Made by a program: the position numbers and the translations under genes. From assembly GCA_963783945.1 (NCBI GenBank), contig CAWAPS010000032.1, positions 744,001-808,000 of the forward strand: a stretch of 64,000 nucleotides of DNA, written 5' to 3'. Source of the DNA: CAWAPS01 sp963783945. GTDB lineage: Bacteria; Actinomycetota; Acidimicrobiia; Acidimicrobiales; Palsa-688. Within the stretch, counting starts at the first letter, position 1. Each line of letters starts with the position of its first letter. Below the pieces are notes generated by a model. The model saw only the letters and a list, made by a program, of their open reading frames with translations. It did not search any database and had not been told where the DNA came from. This document shows, piece by piece, positions 17,463 to 26,505 of the stretch.

Positions 17463-18482
17463 ATGGACCCCGCCTCGCCGAGCCGCGCCCCCTTGAACCG
17501 GTTGCCCGGGCGCATCTGGCGTACCTGGTGCTCATGGCGGTTAACCCCCGCCGCCTTCCGGGTAGTCGCCGCCATCGCGGTCTGGGCGCTGGCGCTCACC
17601 ATATTCTCCGGCGCCGCCGTGCGCCTTACCGGCTCCGGGTTGGGCTGCCCCGATTGGCCGGCGTGCACCCGGACAAGTGTGGTGGCGCCCCTGCAGTACC
17701 ACGCCTGGATCGAGTTCGGGAACCGGTTGATCAACGCCGCGGTGACCTTCGCCTCGCTGGGAGCGTTGCTGGCGGCGCGGCGAAGAACCCCCCGACGGCG
17801 CGATCTGACGTGGCTGTCCGTTGGCCTGGTCGTGGGCCTGCTGGCCGAGGTCGTGGTCGGCGGCTTGACGGTCGAGCACAAGCTGGCCCCGGGGTGGGTG
17901 ATGGCCCACTTCTTGCTAGCCATGGTCTTCCTGGCCGACGCGGTCGTGCTCCATTACCGGGCTGCCCTGCCCGATACCGGCCCTGGTCCCACCTCGAACG
18001 CTGCTCTGGTGAGTCGGGTCCAGGTGAACCTGTCCCGCCTGATGATCGTCACGCTGGCGGTAGTGGTGACGCTCGGGACCATCGTGACCTCGACCGGCCC
18101 CCACGGGGGGGATCCGACCGTGCACCGCTTCGACTTCCGGCTGCAGTCAGTGGCCCGGTTGCACGGCAGCGCCGCCGAGGTCTTCCTGGCCGTGACGCTG
18201 GTGCTGCTGTGGAGCGTGGCCCGGGCGGGGGCGCCTCGCGCCGTGATCCGCCGGGCCCAGATCCTGTTGGCGGCCGTCATCGCTCAGGCCGCCGTCGGCT
18301 ACACGCAGTACTTCAATGGTGACCCGGTCGGCGTGGTCGCTTTGCACGTCGCCGGGGCCAGCCTGCTGGTGATCGCCGCTCTACGCTTCCACATGGGCCT
18401 CTGGACCCGGGTCCAACCGGCCGCCGCGCCGGACTCCGCCGCCTCGCCCATCGCCCTGCCCGTCCTCGACCGGGCCACGTGA
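17463..18482 (+). CDS. ctaA: Heme A synthase (COX15/CtaA family)
   Basis: A 339-residue, eight-helix membrane enzyme that oxidises the C8 methyl of heme O to a formyl group. Visible features are GSGLGCPDWPAC with its two Cys in the first extracellular loop, YHAWIEFGNRLIN, VEHKLAPGWVMAHF, RLQSVARLHGSAAEV and ALHVAGASLLV, which hold the heme-ligand histidines. The ATG at 17463 is preferred; the frame extends upstream to 17370 but would clash with the ctaB promoter region. Confidence 0.93.
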   Translation: MDPASPSRAPLNRLPGRIWRTWCSWRLTPAAFRVVAAIAVWALALTIFSGAAVRLTGSGLGCPDWPACTRTSVVAPLQYHAWIEFGNRLINAAVTFASLGALLAARRRTPRRRDLTWLSVGLVVGLLAEVVVGGLTVEHKLAPGWVMAHFLLAMVFLADAVVLHYRAALPDTGPGPTSNAALVSRVQVNLSRLMIVTLAVVVTLGTIVTSTGPHGGDPTVHRFDFRLQSVARLHGSAAEVFLAVTLVLLWSVARAGAPRAVIRRAQILLAAVIAQAAVGYTQYFNGDPVGVVALHVAGASLLVIAALRFHMGLWTRVQPAAAPDSAASPIALPVLDRAT

Positions 18483-18486
18483 CGAA

Positions 18487-18780
18487 ATGCCGTCCGCCGC
18501 GCCGGTAGAAGTCGAAGAACCCGACCTGAGCCAGGTCGTGAGTCCCGACCTCCCATGGAAGGTGATCGTCTGGAACGACCCCATCAACCTCATGTCCTAT
18601 GTCGCCTTCGTCTTCCAGAAGCTGTTCGGGTACAGCCGTGAGAAAGCCCACAAGCTGATGCTCGACGTCCATCTCAAGGGGAAGGCGGTCGTCTCGCACG
18701 GACCCCGGGAGAAGGCCGAGCTCGACGTGTTCCGGCTGCACGAGCACGGACTCTGGGCCACCATGGAGCACGACAGCTGA
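18487..18780 (+). CDS. clpS: ATP-dependent Clp protease adaptor ClpS
   Basis: A 97-residue adaptor that delivers N-degron substrates to ClpC/ClpA. The core LPWKVIVWNDPINLMSYV, then FQKLFGYSREKAHKLMLDVH and GKAVVSHGPREKAELDV covers the whole ClpS fold, including the Asn-Asp pair and Met of the degron pocket. The N-terminal 25 residues are the flexible extension. It starts 4 nt after ctaA and is followed by DUF2017, the usual actinobacterial pairing. Confidence 0.95.
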   Translation: MPSAAPVEVEEPDLSQVVSPDLPWKVIVWNDPINLMSYVAFVFQKLFGYSREKAHKLMLDVHLKGKAVVSHGPREKAELDVFRLHEHGLWATMEHDS

Positions 18781-18833
18781 GCCCGCTCTTCGCCCGCCGG
18801 CTCATCCGCCGGGACCGCCGAACGGGCGACTTC

Positions 18834-19259
18834 GTGTTGAACCTGAGCGACGAGGACCGAGCGATACTCCGCCAGCTGGTTCCCCAGTTCACCAGCCTCC
18901 TCGAAGATCCGGACCAGCCGGTGGTCAAGCGGTTGTTCCCTCCGGCGTACAGCGACAGCGACGAGGCGTTCAAGGAGCACCAAGAGGAGTACCGGCGGCT
19001 CATGCAGGACGACCTGGTGGAACGGCACCGCCAGGAGTTCGACCTCGTGGTCAGCACGGCCGACGCCAAGACCCTCACCGAAGAGCAGCTCCTCGGTTGG
19101 GCCGGAGCGATCAACAGCATCCGGCTGATCCTCGGCACCTATCTCGACGTCAGCGAGGACGACCAGAGTCCGGGGCCGGAGACGACCGAGGAAGCGGTGT
19201 ACCGCTGGCTGACTTACGTGCTGGGGGAAGCGATAGAGGCGCTTTCCGGCCAGACTTGA
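18834..19259 (+). CDS. DUF2017 family protein
   Basis: A 141-residue acidic helical protein of a family found next to clpS in many actinobacteria; its function is not established. The segment NLSDEDRAILRQLVPQFTSLL opens the domain. The annotated GTG at 18834 has no clear ribosome site. In the same frame, codons upstream read LFARRLIRRDRRTGDF, which looks like family sequence and runs back to a CTG at 18777 overlapping the clpS stop. The real start may therefore be that CTG. Confidence 0.8.
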   Translation: MLNLSDEDRAILRQLVPQFTSLLEDPDQPVVKRLFPPAYSDSDEAFKEHQEEYRRLMQDDLVERHRQEFDLVVSTADAKTLTEEQLLGWAGAINSIRLILGTYLDVSEDDQSPGPETTEEAVYRWLTYVLGEAIEALSGQT

Positions 19260-19262
19260 GTT

Positions 19263-19673
19263 ATGGATGTCAGCCATGCCCTCGATTACCTGCGGTCCAA
19301 CCACAGGTCCGTGATCATCACCCGCAAGCGCGATGGCGAGCTGGCGCCGTCTCCCGTCGTCCACGGGGTCGACGATCAGGATCGCGTGGTGATTTCGAGC
19401 CGTGAACCGGCGTTCAAGGTCCGCCACCTCCGGCACGACCCGCGCGCCACTCTGTGCGCGTTCCAGGACACTTTCTACGGACCGTGGGTGACGGTGAGCG
19501 GCACGGCCGAGATCGTCTCGCTGCCCGAGGCGATGGAACCGCTGGTCGACCTGTACCGCCAGATCCAAGGCGAGCACCCCGACTGGGCCGACTACCGGGC
19601 CGCCATGGTACGGGACAAGCGGGTGATCATCGCCATCACCCCGATGACCGCCGGGCCTGACCAGCACGCCTGA
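19263..19673 (+). CDS. PPOX-class F420/flavin-dependent oxidoreductase
   Basis: A 136-residue split-barrel protein of the TIGR03618-like group, which uses F420 or FMN. Motifs are SVIITRKRDGELAPSPV at the first strands, VVISSREPAFKVRHLRHDP, and PWVTVSGTAEIVSLPEAME. It starts 3 nt after DUF2017, in a tight run of forward genes. Substrate unknown. Confidence 0.85.
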   Translation: MDVSHALDYLRSNHRSVIITRKRDGELAPSPVVHGVDDQDRVVISSREPAFKVRHLRHDPRATLCAFQDTFYGPWVTVSGTAEIVSLPEAMEPLVDLYRQIQGEHPDWADYRAAMVRDKRVIIAITPMTAGPDQHA

Positions 19674-19679
19674 AGTCCG

Positions 19680-20543
19680 GTGGAATCACGACGGATCCCG
19701 GTCGAAGACGGGGTCGAGCTGAACGTTTTCACAGGTGACCCGGACGGAGATGGCATTCCCGTCCTGATGGTCCACGGCCTGGCCTCGAATGCTCGGCTGT
19801 GGGATGGCGTGGCCCAACGCCTGACGGCGTCCGGCCACCCGGTGGCGTCCGTCGATCAGAGAGGTCACGGGCGGTCGACCAAGCCTGATGACGGCTACGA
19901 CTTCGGCACTCTGACCTCTGACCTGCTAGCGGTTGTCGCCGGTCTGGGGTGGGAGGGTCGCCGCCCTCTGATAGCCGGCCAGAGCTGGGGGGCCAACCTG
20001 GTCCTCGAACTGGGGGCCCGCCACCCGGATGTGGCCAGAGGGCTCGTATTCGTAGACGGGGGAACCATTGAGCTGGCCGCGCGCTTCGCCGACTGGCCCA
20101 CATGCGAGGCAGCGCTCGCGCCTCCCTCGTTCGCCGGCACCAAAGCGGCTGACTTCGAACGCCTGCTCAGGAACCATCATCCCGACTGGCCCGAGTCGGG
20201 GATCTCGGGCACCCTCGCCAACGTGGAGGTGCTGGCGGACGGGACGATCCGGCCGTGGCTGTCACGTCAGAACCACATGCAGATCCTCCGCCGGTTATGG
20301 GAGCACCGGCCGGCTGATCGGTACGACCTGGTGAAGATTCCCGTGCTTCTGCTCATGGCCGAAGACGCTTCCAACCAAAGGTGGATGACCGGCAAGCGCG
20401 ACGAGGTGTCCCAGGCGGCCAAGGGGCTCGAGCGGTCGTCGACGCGATGGATCCAGGGTGACCACGACCTGCACGCCCAGCATCCTGATCTGGTGGCGCG
20501 GCTGATACACGAGGCGAGCGGGCCGGGCCCTTTCTCCGCATGA
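19680..20543 (+). CDS. Alpha/beta hydrolase
   Basis: A 287-residue hydrolase. The oxyanion segment is VLMVHGLASNARLW, SVDQRGHGRSTKP follows, the nucleophile elbow is IAGQSWGANLVLEL (Ser about residue 103), and the terminal His lies in WIQGDHDLHAQHP. Acid residue is likely the Asp in LLMAEDASN. There is no signal peptide. The start is GTG. It overlaps the next gene by 4 nt. Family members cleave esters, amides or C-C bonds; substrate unknown. Confidence 0.87.
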   Translation: MESRRIPVEDGVELNVFTGDPDGDGIPVLMVHGLASNARLWDGVAQRLTASGHPVASVDQRGHGRSTKPDDGYDFGTLTSDLLAVVAGLGWEGRRPLIAGQSWGANLVLELGARHPDVARGLVFVDGGTIELAARFADWPTCEAALAPPSFAGTKAADFERLLRNHHPDWPESGISGTLANVEVLADGTIRPWLSRQNHMQILRRLWEHRPADRYDLVKIPVLLLMAEDASNQRWMTGKRDEVSQAAKGLERSSTRWIQGDHDLHAQHPDLVARLIHEASGPGPFSA

Positions 20544-21895
20544 CCGGGCTGCTTGTCATCATGGGATCGGGGGAGACGGCGCCGACCATGATCAAAACCC
20601 ACCGGATGCTCTTCGACCGACTCGGACCGGCGCCGGCGGTGCTGCTTGACACCCCGTACGGCTTCCAGACCAACGCCGACGACATCTCGGCACGCGCCGT
20701 CGAGTACTTCGCGGTCAGCGTCGGCCGGGCCGTGGAGGTGGCCGAGCTGCGCCAGCGCGACAGTGCCGATTCGCTGCGTTGGGAGGCGTCGTTGGCCCGG
20801 CTGGCCCAGGCCCGCTGGGCGTTCGCCGGTCCCGGCAGCCCGACCTACGCCCTTGGCCAGTGGGTGGGTACCGACGTCCCCCAGCTTTTGGCCGACAAGA
20901 TCGCCGGCGACGGGTGCGTGGTGTTCGCCAGCGCGGCCGCCCTGACGCTGGGCCGATACACCGTTCCGGTCTACGAGATCTACAAGGTGGGGGTCGATCC
21001 GGCCTGGGCCTCCGGACTGGACCTGGTCGAAGACTGGCTCGGGCCGGACGTCGCGGTGATACCGCACTACGACAACGCCGAAGGCGGCAACCACGACACC
21101 CGCTTCTGCTATCTCGGGGAGCGCCGGCTGGCCCTGCTGGAAGAGCAGATGGGGCCCGACGGTTGGGTCCTCGGGGTGGACGAGCACACCGGATGCATAC
21201 TCGACCTTGACGCCGGGACCGCCTCGGTGGTCGGTAACGGGGTTCTGACCGTGCGGCGTCGAGGGGCCTCGGCCGTGGTCGGATCAGGTGAAACGCTTCC
21301 GATCGGAGCGCTCCGCGACCTCGCGGTCGGAGACGAGGGAAAAGGGCCACACGCGGCGCCGGATTCGGTTGCGTCCGGCGGAGGGTCAGGTGGCGGGCGC
21401 CAGCCGACGGCCCTGCATTCCGAGATCCGTCGGTTGGAGCAGGAGTTCGATGCCGCGATCGACCACAGGGACGTGGACGACGCCGTGCGCGCCGTGTTAG
21501 AGCTCGACGACACGCTGGTGGCCTGGTCGGGCGATACCACCCAATCCGACGCCGGTGACCGGGGGCGGGCGGCCATCCGGCGCATGGTTGTCCGCCTGGG
21601 CGAGCTGGCGAAGACGGGAGCGCGGGATCCTCGAGAGATCGTAGGGGGCTTCGTCGACGCCCTCCTCCTGGAACGCGATGCGGCCCGTCGCTCCCGCCGA
21701 TACGAGGACGCCGACCGGGTCCGGGACTCATTGATCGCCGGGGGCATCGAGGTTCGGGACTCTCCGGACGGGACGACGTGGGACCTGATGTCGCCGGTCC
21801 CACCCCTGCGGCGGGTAGCCTCATCGACTTCTTCCGGTCCGTCCGGATCGGCAGGGTCGGAGCGTTCACCCGCCTCGCCGGACCGCCATGGCTGA
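20540..21895 (+). CDS. Peptidase E/cyanophycinase-like protein fused to a CysRS-type C-terminal tail
   Basis: A 451-residue two-part protein. Residues about 1-270 have a class I glutaminase-like/peptidase S51 layout: LLVIMGSGETAPTM, LLDTPYGFQTN, FAGPGSPTYALGQW, and a Ser in VVFASAAALTLG at the place of the nucleophile. An Ala/Gly linker follows. Residues about 295-435 read like the anticodon-side tail of cysteinyl-tRNA synthetases (LLLERDAARRSRRYEDADR, then IRD-like RDSL, then IEVRDSPDGTTWDL). There is no synthetase catalytic domain. It overlaps both neighbours, so it is in an operon. The activity is unknown. Confidence 0.75.
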   Translation: MTGLLVIMGSGETAPTMIKTHRMLFDRLGPAPAVLLDTPYGFQTNADDISARAVEYFAVSVGRAVEVAELRQRDSADSLRWEASLARLAQARWAFAGPGSPTYALGQWVGTDVPQLLADKIAGDGCVVFASAAALTLGRYTVPVYEIYKVGVDPAWASGLDLVEDWLGPDVAVIPHYDNAEGGNHDTRFCYLGERRLALLEEQMGPDGWVLGVDEHTGCILDLDAGTASVVGNGVLTVRRRGASAVVGSGETLPIGALRDLAVGDEGKGPHAAPDSVASGGGSGGGRQPTALHSEIRRLEQEFDAAIDHRDVDDAVRAVLELDDTLVAWSGDTTQSDAGDRGRAAIRRMVVRLGELAKTGARDPREIVGGFVDALLLERDAARRSRRYEDADRVRDSLIAGGIEVRDSPDGTTWDLMSPVPPLRRVASSTSSGPSGSAGSERSPASPDRHG

Positions 21896-23948
21896 CGCCG
21901 CCTACGTGGCCGGCCGAGGGATGGCCGACATCACAGGTGAAGCGGCCGAATGCGGAATGCTCGGGTACGGCAAACGCGACCAGGTCTCGGACGGCATTCA
22001 CCAGCGGCTATGGGCCCGGGCCTATGTACTGGCAGATGCGGGCGCAGCCGGGGAGAGCGGCTCGGCCGGCCGGGTCCTCATAGTGGTCTGCGATCTGCCA
22101 TTGATGTTCCAGAGCGTCCATGACGAGGTGCTCCGCCGCCTGTCCGTCCGGTTCGGATCTCTTTACACCGCCTCAAACGCCATGCTCACCGTCACCCACA
22201 CCCACTGCGGGCCCGGTGGCTACTCCGGTCACTTCCTCTACAACTCGAATACCGGAGGGTTCCGCCCGCTGACCTTCGGCGCCATCGTCGAAGGCATAGT
22301 GGAAGCCGTCGAGCGGGCCCATGCTGACATGGCCCCGGCCACCCTCGTCGTTGCTCACGGGCAGCTCCTCGACGCCAGCACCAACCGGTCTCCTCAGGCA
22401 TTCGCCCGGAACCCCGAACCGGAGCGGGCGTTCTTTCCCCTGGGCATCGACCCTCAGACGACGCTGTTGCACGTAAAGCGCGCCGGGTCCGTGGTCGGTG
22501 CCATCAACTGGTTCGCCACTCACGGCACGAGCCTGACCAATCGCAACACCCTGATCAGCGGAGACAACAAGGGTTATGCCGCCTACTGGTGGGAGAGACA
22601 CTCAGGCGGCCCCGGATGCCCGGGCGGCAGGAGGCCAGACCTGATCACGGCGTTCGCCCAGACGAATTCCGGCGACATGTCCCCCAATCTCGAGTGCGGG
22701 CGGGGCCGCGGCCCCACCACGGATGAGTTCGAGAACACCCGGATCATCGGGCTGCGTCAAGCCGACGCCGCGGCAACGCTTGCGACCCAAGCCGGTGTAC
22801 CACTCGGAGGCGGGGTGGACTTCAGGCTGGTTTACGTCGACATGTCCGATCAGGTCGTGCGCCCTCAGTTCTGCGGTGACGGGCTCGAGCACCGGACCGG
22901 CGCGCCCACGGCGGGGGCGGCCGTCTTCGCGGGCACAGACGAGGGCCCGGGCTACCGGTGGTTCCGCCAAGGCAAGAACCCGGTGTGGGACGCGTGGTCC
23001 CGAGACGTCCTATACCGGCTGTCGCCTCGCTTGCGCTCCATCCAGTCCCCCAAAGGCCTCATGTTCGGAGGCGACCTGCTGAACCGGTTCGTGAACCTGG
23101 CTCAAACGCGAGTCCCGGTGCAGCTTCTTCGCATAGGCCACCTCTACCTGCTGGGCATCCCCGGGGAGCCGACCATCGTCGCCGGCCTGCGGCTGCGGCG
23201 GACGGTAGCGGCCATCGTGGGCGCCGACATCCAGGACGTCCTCGCCGCCGGCTACAGCAATGACTACATCCACTACATCACTACACCCGAGGAGTACGAC
23301 GCTCAACGCTACGAGGGAGGCAGCACTCTGTTCGGCCGGTGGGAGCTACCGGCGCTCCAGCAGGTAGCGGCCGAGCTGGCCGAGGCGATGCGCGACGGTC
23401 GCCAGGTGCCGCCCGCCACCCCATCTCCAGCGAGGCGGCGGAGGAAAGTGAACGGCGGAGCGGAACGGGGAATCCGGCAGAGTGGGTCGCCGGCAAGGCT
23501 GCCGGTGCCGCGGCCGGGAAGGGCCCGGCGCACGGCGGCCGTCGATGAGCCGTGGCCGGGGCGCGAATTTGGTGACGTCGTCCATCCTCCGCCGGCGATC
23601 TGTTCGTCCGGGGACCATGTCCGGGTCGACTTCGTCGGGGCCCATCCCAACAACAACCTGCGGCGGGGCGGGACGTATGTGGAGCTTCAGCACGCGGGTG
23701 GCCGACCGGATCTGACCCCGGACGACACGGAGACGCGCTGGCGTACGGTCGCCGACGACCACGACTGGTCGACCAAGTTCCGCTGGGCCCGCGTGGGCCG
23801 GCGTTCTTCGCGTGTCACCGTGACCTGGGACGTGCCCGCTGAGACCGAGCCTGGCCTGTATCGAGTGTGCTACCACGGCGATGCCCGCACCGCCGACGGT
23901 TCGCTACACGCCTTCACCGGGGTGTCGCCAGCCATCGAGGTCCGCTGA
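21888..23948 (+). CDS. Neutral/alkaline ceramidase
   Basis: A 686-residue enzyme that hydrolyses the amide of ceramide to sphingosine and fatty acid. Zinc-site motifs are THTHCGPGGYSGH (about residue 102) and FATHGTSLTN (about residue 208); the nucleophile motif is TNSGDMSPN (Ser about residue 261). The last 140 residues form the Ig-like C-terminal domain. A Pro/Arg-rich insert lies at about 505-550. Family members are normally secreted or membrane-bound, but no signal peptide is visible here. The ATG at 21888 overlaps the upstream gene by 8 nt. Confidence 0.9.
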   Translation: MADAAYVAGRGMADITGEAAECGMLGYGKRDQVSDGIHQRLWARAYVLADAGAAGESGSAGRVLIVVCDLPLMFQSVHDEVLRRLSVRFGSLYTASNAMLTVTHTHCGPGGYSGHFLYNSNTGGFRPLTFGAIVEGIVEAVERAHADMAPATLVVAHGQLLDASTNRSPQAFARNPEPERAFFPLGIDPQTTLLHVKRAGSVVGAINWFATHGTSLTNRNTLISGDNKGYAAYWWERHSGGPGCPGGRRPDLITAFAQTNSGDMSPNLECGRGRGPTTDEFENTRIIGLRQADAAATLATQAGVPLGGGVDFRLVYVDMSDQVVRPQFCGDGLEHRTGAPTAGAAVFAGTDEGPGYRWFRQGKNPVWDAWSRDVLYRLSPRLRSIQSPKGLMFGGDLLNRFVNLAQTRVPVQLLRIGHLYLLGIPGEPTIVAGLRLRRTVAAIVGADIQDVLAAGYSNDYIHYITTPEEYDAQRYEGGSTLFGRWELPALQQVAAELAEAMRDGRQVPPATPSPARRRRKVNGGAERGIRQSGSPARLPVPRPGRARRTAAVDEPWPGREFGDVVHPPPAICSSGDHVRVDFVGAHPNNNLRRGGTYVELQHAGGRPDLTPDDTETRWRTVADDHDWSTKFRWARVGRRSSRVTVTWDVPAETEPGLYRVCYHGDARTADGSLHAFTGVSPAIEVR

Positions 23949-24051
23949 CACCCACTGGTGGGCCGGAGGGCACTCCGACGATCGGCCTGGTCGACAAGAC
24001 GTCTGTTGCCTTCGCTCGACTTCCGGCGCCCACGCTAGGCTGTATTGCCCT

Positions 24052-24124
24052 GCCCCCATCGTCTAGCGGCCTAGGACACCGCCCTTTCAAGGCGGCAGCA
24101 CGGGTTCGAATCCCGTTGGGGGTG
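24052..24124 (+). tRNA. tRNA-Glu (anticodon TTC)
   Basis: Acceptor GCCCCCA pairs with TGGGGGT. The anticodon arm is CCGCC-CTTTCAA-GGCGG and the T arm CGGGT-TCGAATC-CCG. The discriminator is G; CCA is not encoded. The 3' 45 bases of the gene are part of a 47-bp direct repeat found again at 29979-30025. Confidence 0.95.
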
Positions 24125-24126
24125 CC
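24080..24126 (+). repeat. Left attachment repeat within tRNA-Glu
   Basis: This 47-bp stretch begins inside the anticodon stem, ends 2 bp after the tRNA, and is identical to 29979-30025. Identity stops at once on both sides (C versus A on the left, C versus G on the right). This is the classic layout of tyrosine-recombinase integration into a tRNA 3' end. Confidence 0.85.
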
Positions 24127-24194
24127 CCGTGAAAGACCTGGTCAGGGGGACATTTTGTTGAGCTGAGGACTAGGCTTGGACGTCGAGACGGTAC

Positions 24195-24217
24195 GACGTG
24201 CCACCTACGTGCCACGA
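24195..24217. promoter_or_regulatory. Tandem GTGCCAC repeats near the left attachment site
   Basis: GTGCCAC occurs twice with an 11-bp period in the 90 bp between tRNA-Glu and the IS6-type element. A similar pair of GTGCCATCA repeats lies 110 bp inside the right repeat (about 29848-29870). These may be integrase arm-type sites. The function is inferred. Confidence 0.35.
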
Positions 24218-24219
24218 AG

Positions 24220-25045
24220 GGCTCTGTTGCATTGCCTGGTCGGGCTGGGTGGCGTGAGGCTGTTGGCATGAGAACCCGTCGTCACTGCTACCTGGTCGAA
24301 GTCGAAAGATCGGCCTTCGCGGGGTACAGGTTCCCGTCTGATGTGATCTTGCTGGCGGTCCGCTGGTATCTGCGCTTCGGGCTGTCGTACCGGGATCTCG
24401 AGGAGCTGCTGGGCGAGCGTGGAATCGAGGTCGACCATGTCACGCTGTACCGTTGGGTCCGCCACTTCACCCCGCTGGCCGTCGAGGCCGCCGGCCCGTG
24501 CCGACACACAGCCGGTGTCCGCTGGTTTGTCGACGAGACGTATGTGAAAGTCGCTGGGGTGTGGCGCTACGTGTACCGGGCGGTCGATGAGCACGGCCAG
24601 GTGATCGACGTTGTCGTGTCGGTCCGGCGGGATATCGCCGCTGCACGAAGGTTCTTTGTCCGGATGCTGGCGGTCCAGGAAGACCCGGAGGAGGTCACTA
24701 CCGACCGCGCACCGGCTCTTGCTGCGGTCATCGCTGAGCTCCTACCGGCGGCTGTGCATGACACCGAGCAGTACGCGAACAACCGGATGGAATGTGACCA
24801 TGGGAAACTCAAGGCTCGCCTGCGGCCGATGCGCGGCCTGAAGACTTTTCGGTCAGCGAGGACAATCATCGGAGGTCATGCCTTCATCCAGAACCTGCGG
24901 CGCGGCCACTATGAACTCGGGCTCGAAGCCCGACACAGCCGTCTCCGCGTCGCAGCCGCCTTCGGCGAACTCGCCCGAGCCATCTGACTTCCCCGGGGGG
25001 ACCCGCAGCTCACCGCGGCGAAGCGACCGCCAACGCAACAGAGCC
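24220..25045 (+). mobile_element. IS6-family insertion sequence
   Basis: An 826-bp element. The left end GGCTCTGTTGC (24220-24230) is the inverse of the right end GCAACAGAGCC (25035-25045), and similarity continues with TTG after one mismatch. GGCTCTGTTGCA is the well-known IS6/IS26 terminal sequence. The 8-bp flanks (CCACGAAG and TCGACGAG) differ, so no target duplication is left, which suggests rearrangement or deletion next to the element. Confidence 0.88.
24268..24987 (+). CDS. IS6-family transposase
   Basis: A 239-residue DDE transposase filling the element. The N-terminal helix-turn-helix reads LAVRWYLRFGLSYRDLEELL. The catalytic residues are in VRWFVDETYVKVAG (first Asp), VTTDRAPALAA (second Asp) and NNRMECDHGKLKARL (Glu). 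The length is normal for IS26-type enzymes (about 234-240). ATG at 24268 matches the family start. The gene appears intact and may be active. Confidence 0.92.
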   Translation: MRTRRHCYLVEVERSAFAGYRFPSDVILLAVRWYLRFGLSYRDLEELLGERGIEVDHVTLYRWVRHFTPLAVEAAGPCRHTAGVRWFVDETYVKVAGVWRYVYRAVDEHGQVIDVVVSVRRDIAAARRFFVRMLAVQEDPEEVTTDRAPALAAVIAELLPAAVHDTEQYANNRMECDHGKLKARLRPMRGLKTFRSARTIIGGHAFIQNLRRGHYELGLEARHSRLRVAAAFGELARAI

Positions 25046-25358
25046 TCGACGAGCATGCCAATGACGGTGGATCGGATATTGCACGCGACTTGCAGGTGCG
25101 CTGCGGCCACCGAGATTGATCGCGGAGATCGTCGACTCGACGAGCGAGTGATTAGCAACGGCGCTCGACGCATAGCGGCATGGTCGCCCGGCCCGACTCG
25201 ACCCAGACTTCGAGCTGCTTGGCGACTTCAAGGGACAGGCCCGAGGTGTGGGCCACCCAGGTCGACGTCAAATTCTTGCGCCCACCTCACGGCCATCTCG
25301 TTGAACTCAGGTGGACGCCGTTGCTGTGCCGGTGGGCGACCCATAGCTCGCGTAGGGC
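25046..25358. other. Gap between two insertion sequences, fragmentary coding only
   Basis: No complete gene. On the minus strand (about 25252-25160) a short open stretch reads LEVAKQLEVWVESG and stops, which looks like a gene fragment without a start. No inverted repeats that would delimit the ISAzo13-type element were found. Confidence 0.3.
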
Positions 25359-26505
25359 TCACGCCGGGATTGATTGAGCGTCGATGGTGTAGTTCCATTC
25401 GCCGTGGAAGTCGTGGGGGTGGAGGGGTACGGCGGCGAGTTGTTTGTCGGTGATTTTGACGCCGGTGGCATACCAGCCCGGGTCGTAGGCGGCTTGGATG
25501 CTGAGGCCAGTGGTGGTGCTCGTGGCCGAGATCAGTTCGATGATGGTGCGCACGGTGGTGAGGGGCCGGCCCCGCCAGTTCATGGTGATGAAGCTGAACA
25601 TGCGGTGCTCGATCCGGTTCCACTTCGACGTGCCGGGCGGATAGTGGCACACCGTGATGCGCAGACCGGTCTCGGCCGCCAGGCGGGCCAGTTCGACCTT
25701 CCAGGCCCGGACCCGATATCCGTTGGAGCCTCCGGCATCGGCGGTGATCAACAGCCGTGCCGCGTCGGGGAAGCGAGCTCGGCCCATCTGATACCACCAG
25801 GCTCCGGATGGCGTTGACCGCGAACTCGGCGGTGTCCGCGACGTCGCCGACATTGACCCATCCCTCGTCGTTGGACAGGTCGTAGATCCCATAAGGGATG
25901 GCCTTGGCGAACTCGCCCAGAGCCCGATCAGCGAAGTCGTGCACGCCGACTCGCTCCGGTTCGCCCACGGGCGCCCACTCGGCGCCGCCGTTAGCGAACT
26001 GGCCGATCAACTCCTTTTTCTTGGTGTCCACGCTGATCGCCGGTTGGTCGTCGTCGATGAACCCTTGGGCCATGTCGGCCAGATAGCGGAACTGGGCGTC
26101 GCGGTCGGGATGCTGACGGCCCTCCGTGACCTTGGCGTTAGCCTGCAACGAGTAGCCGAGACGGTGCAACAGCCGCAGGACTGTGCGGCCCGACACCTCG
26201 AAACCTTGGCGCACCAGATCCTCGGCCAGCTTGGTCGACGACTTCGACGTCCAACGCAACAACGACATCGGGTTACCCCGGGTGTCAGGGTGCACCAGAT
26301 CATCGAGTGCCTCCAACAGGCCGGGCTGCTTGTCCACCAGCGGCTTGTCGCCACCGCCCGGGGGCCGCAACCGAGCCGACGGCTCGATCCCTGCCACCAC
26401 CTCGGCCTCGGCCTTGATCACCGTGTTGCGACTCATCCCCGACGCCGCGGCCACCACGGTCTTGCCGCCCCGCCCCAACATCTCCGACGCCGCCCCCGCC
26501 ACCAC
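25359..26505 (-). pseudogene. ISAzo13-family transposase, frameshifted
   Basis: Together the two frames give a protein of about 380 residues. The first frame carries HPDTRGNPMSLLRWTSKS, VSGRTVLRLLHRLGYSLQAN and ISVDTKKKELIGQFANGG (catalytic Asp), all typical of ISAzo13 transposases. Near 25795-25806 it must slip by one base (from AIRS to WWYQMGRARF) into a second frame with LLITADAGGSNGYR (second Asp), HYPPGTSKWNRIEHRMFS (Glu) and the C-terminus. One extra base explains this. No slippery heptamer is evident, so an inactivating mutation or a sequencing error is more likely than programmed frameshifting. Confidence 0.85.

Noticed and set aside
24212..25053. 8-bp target duplication around the IS6-type element
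   Set aside because: The flanks CCACGAAG and TCGACGAG do not match.
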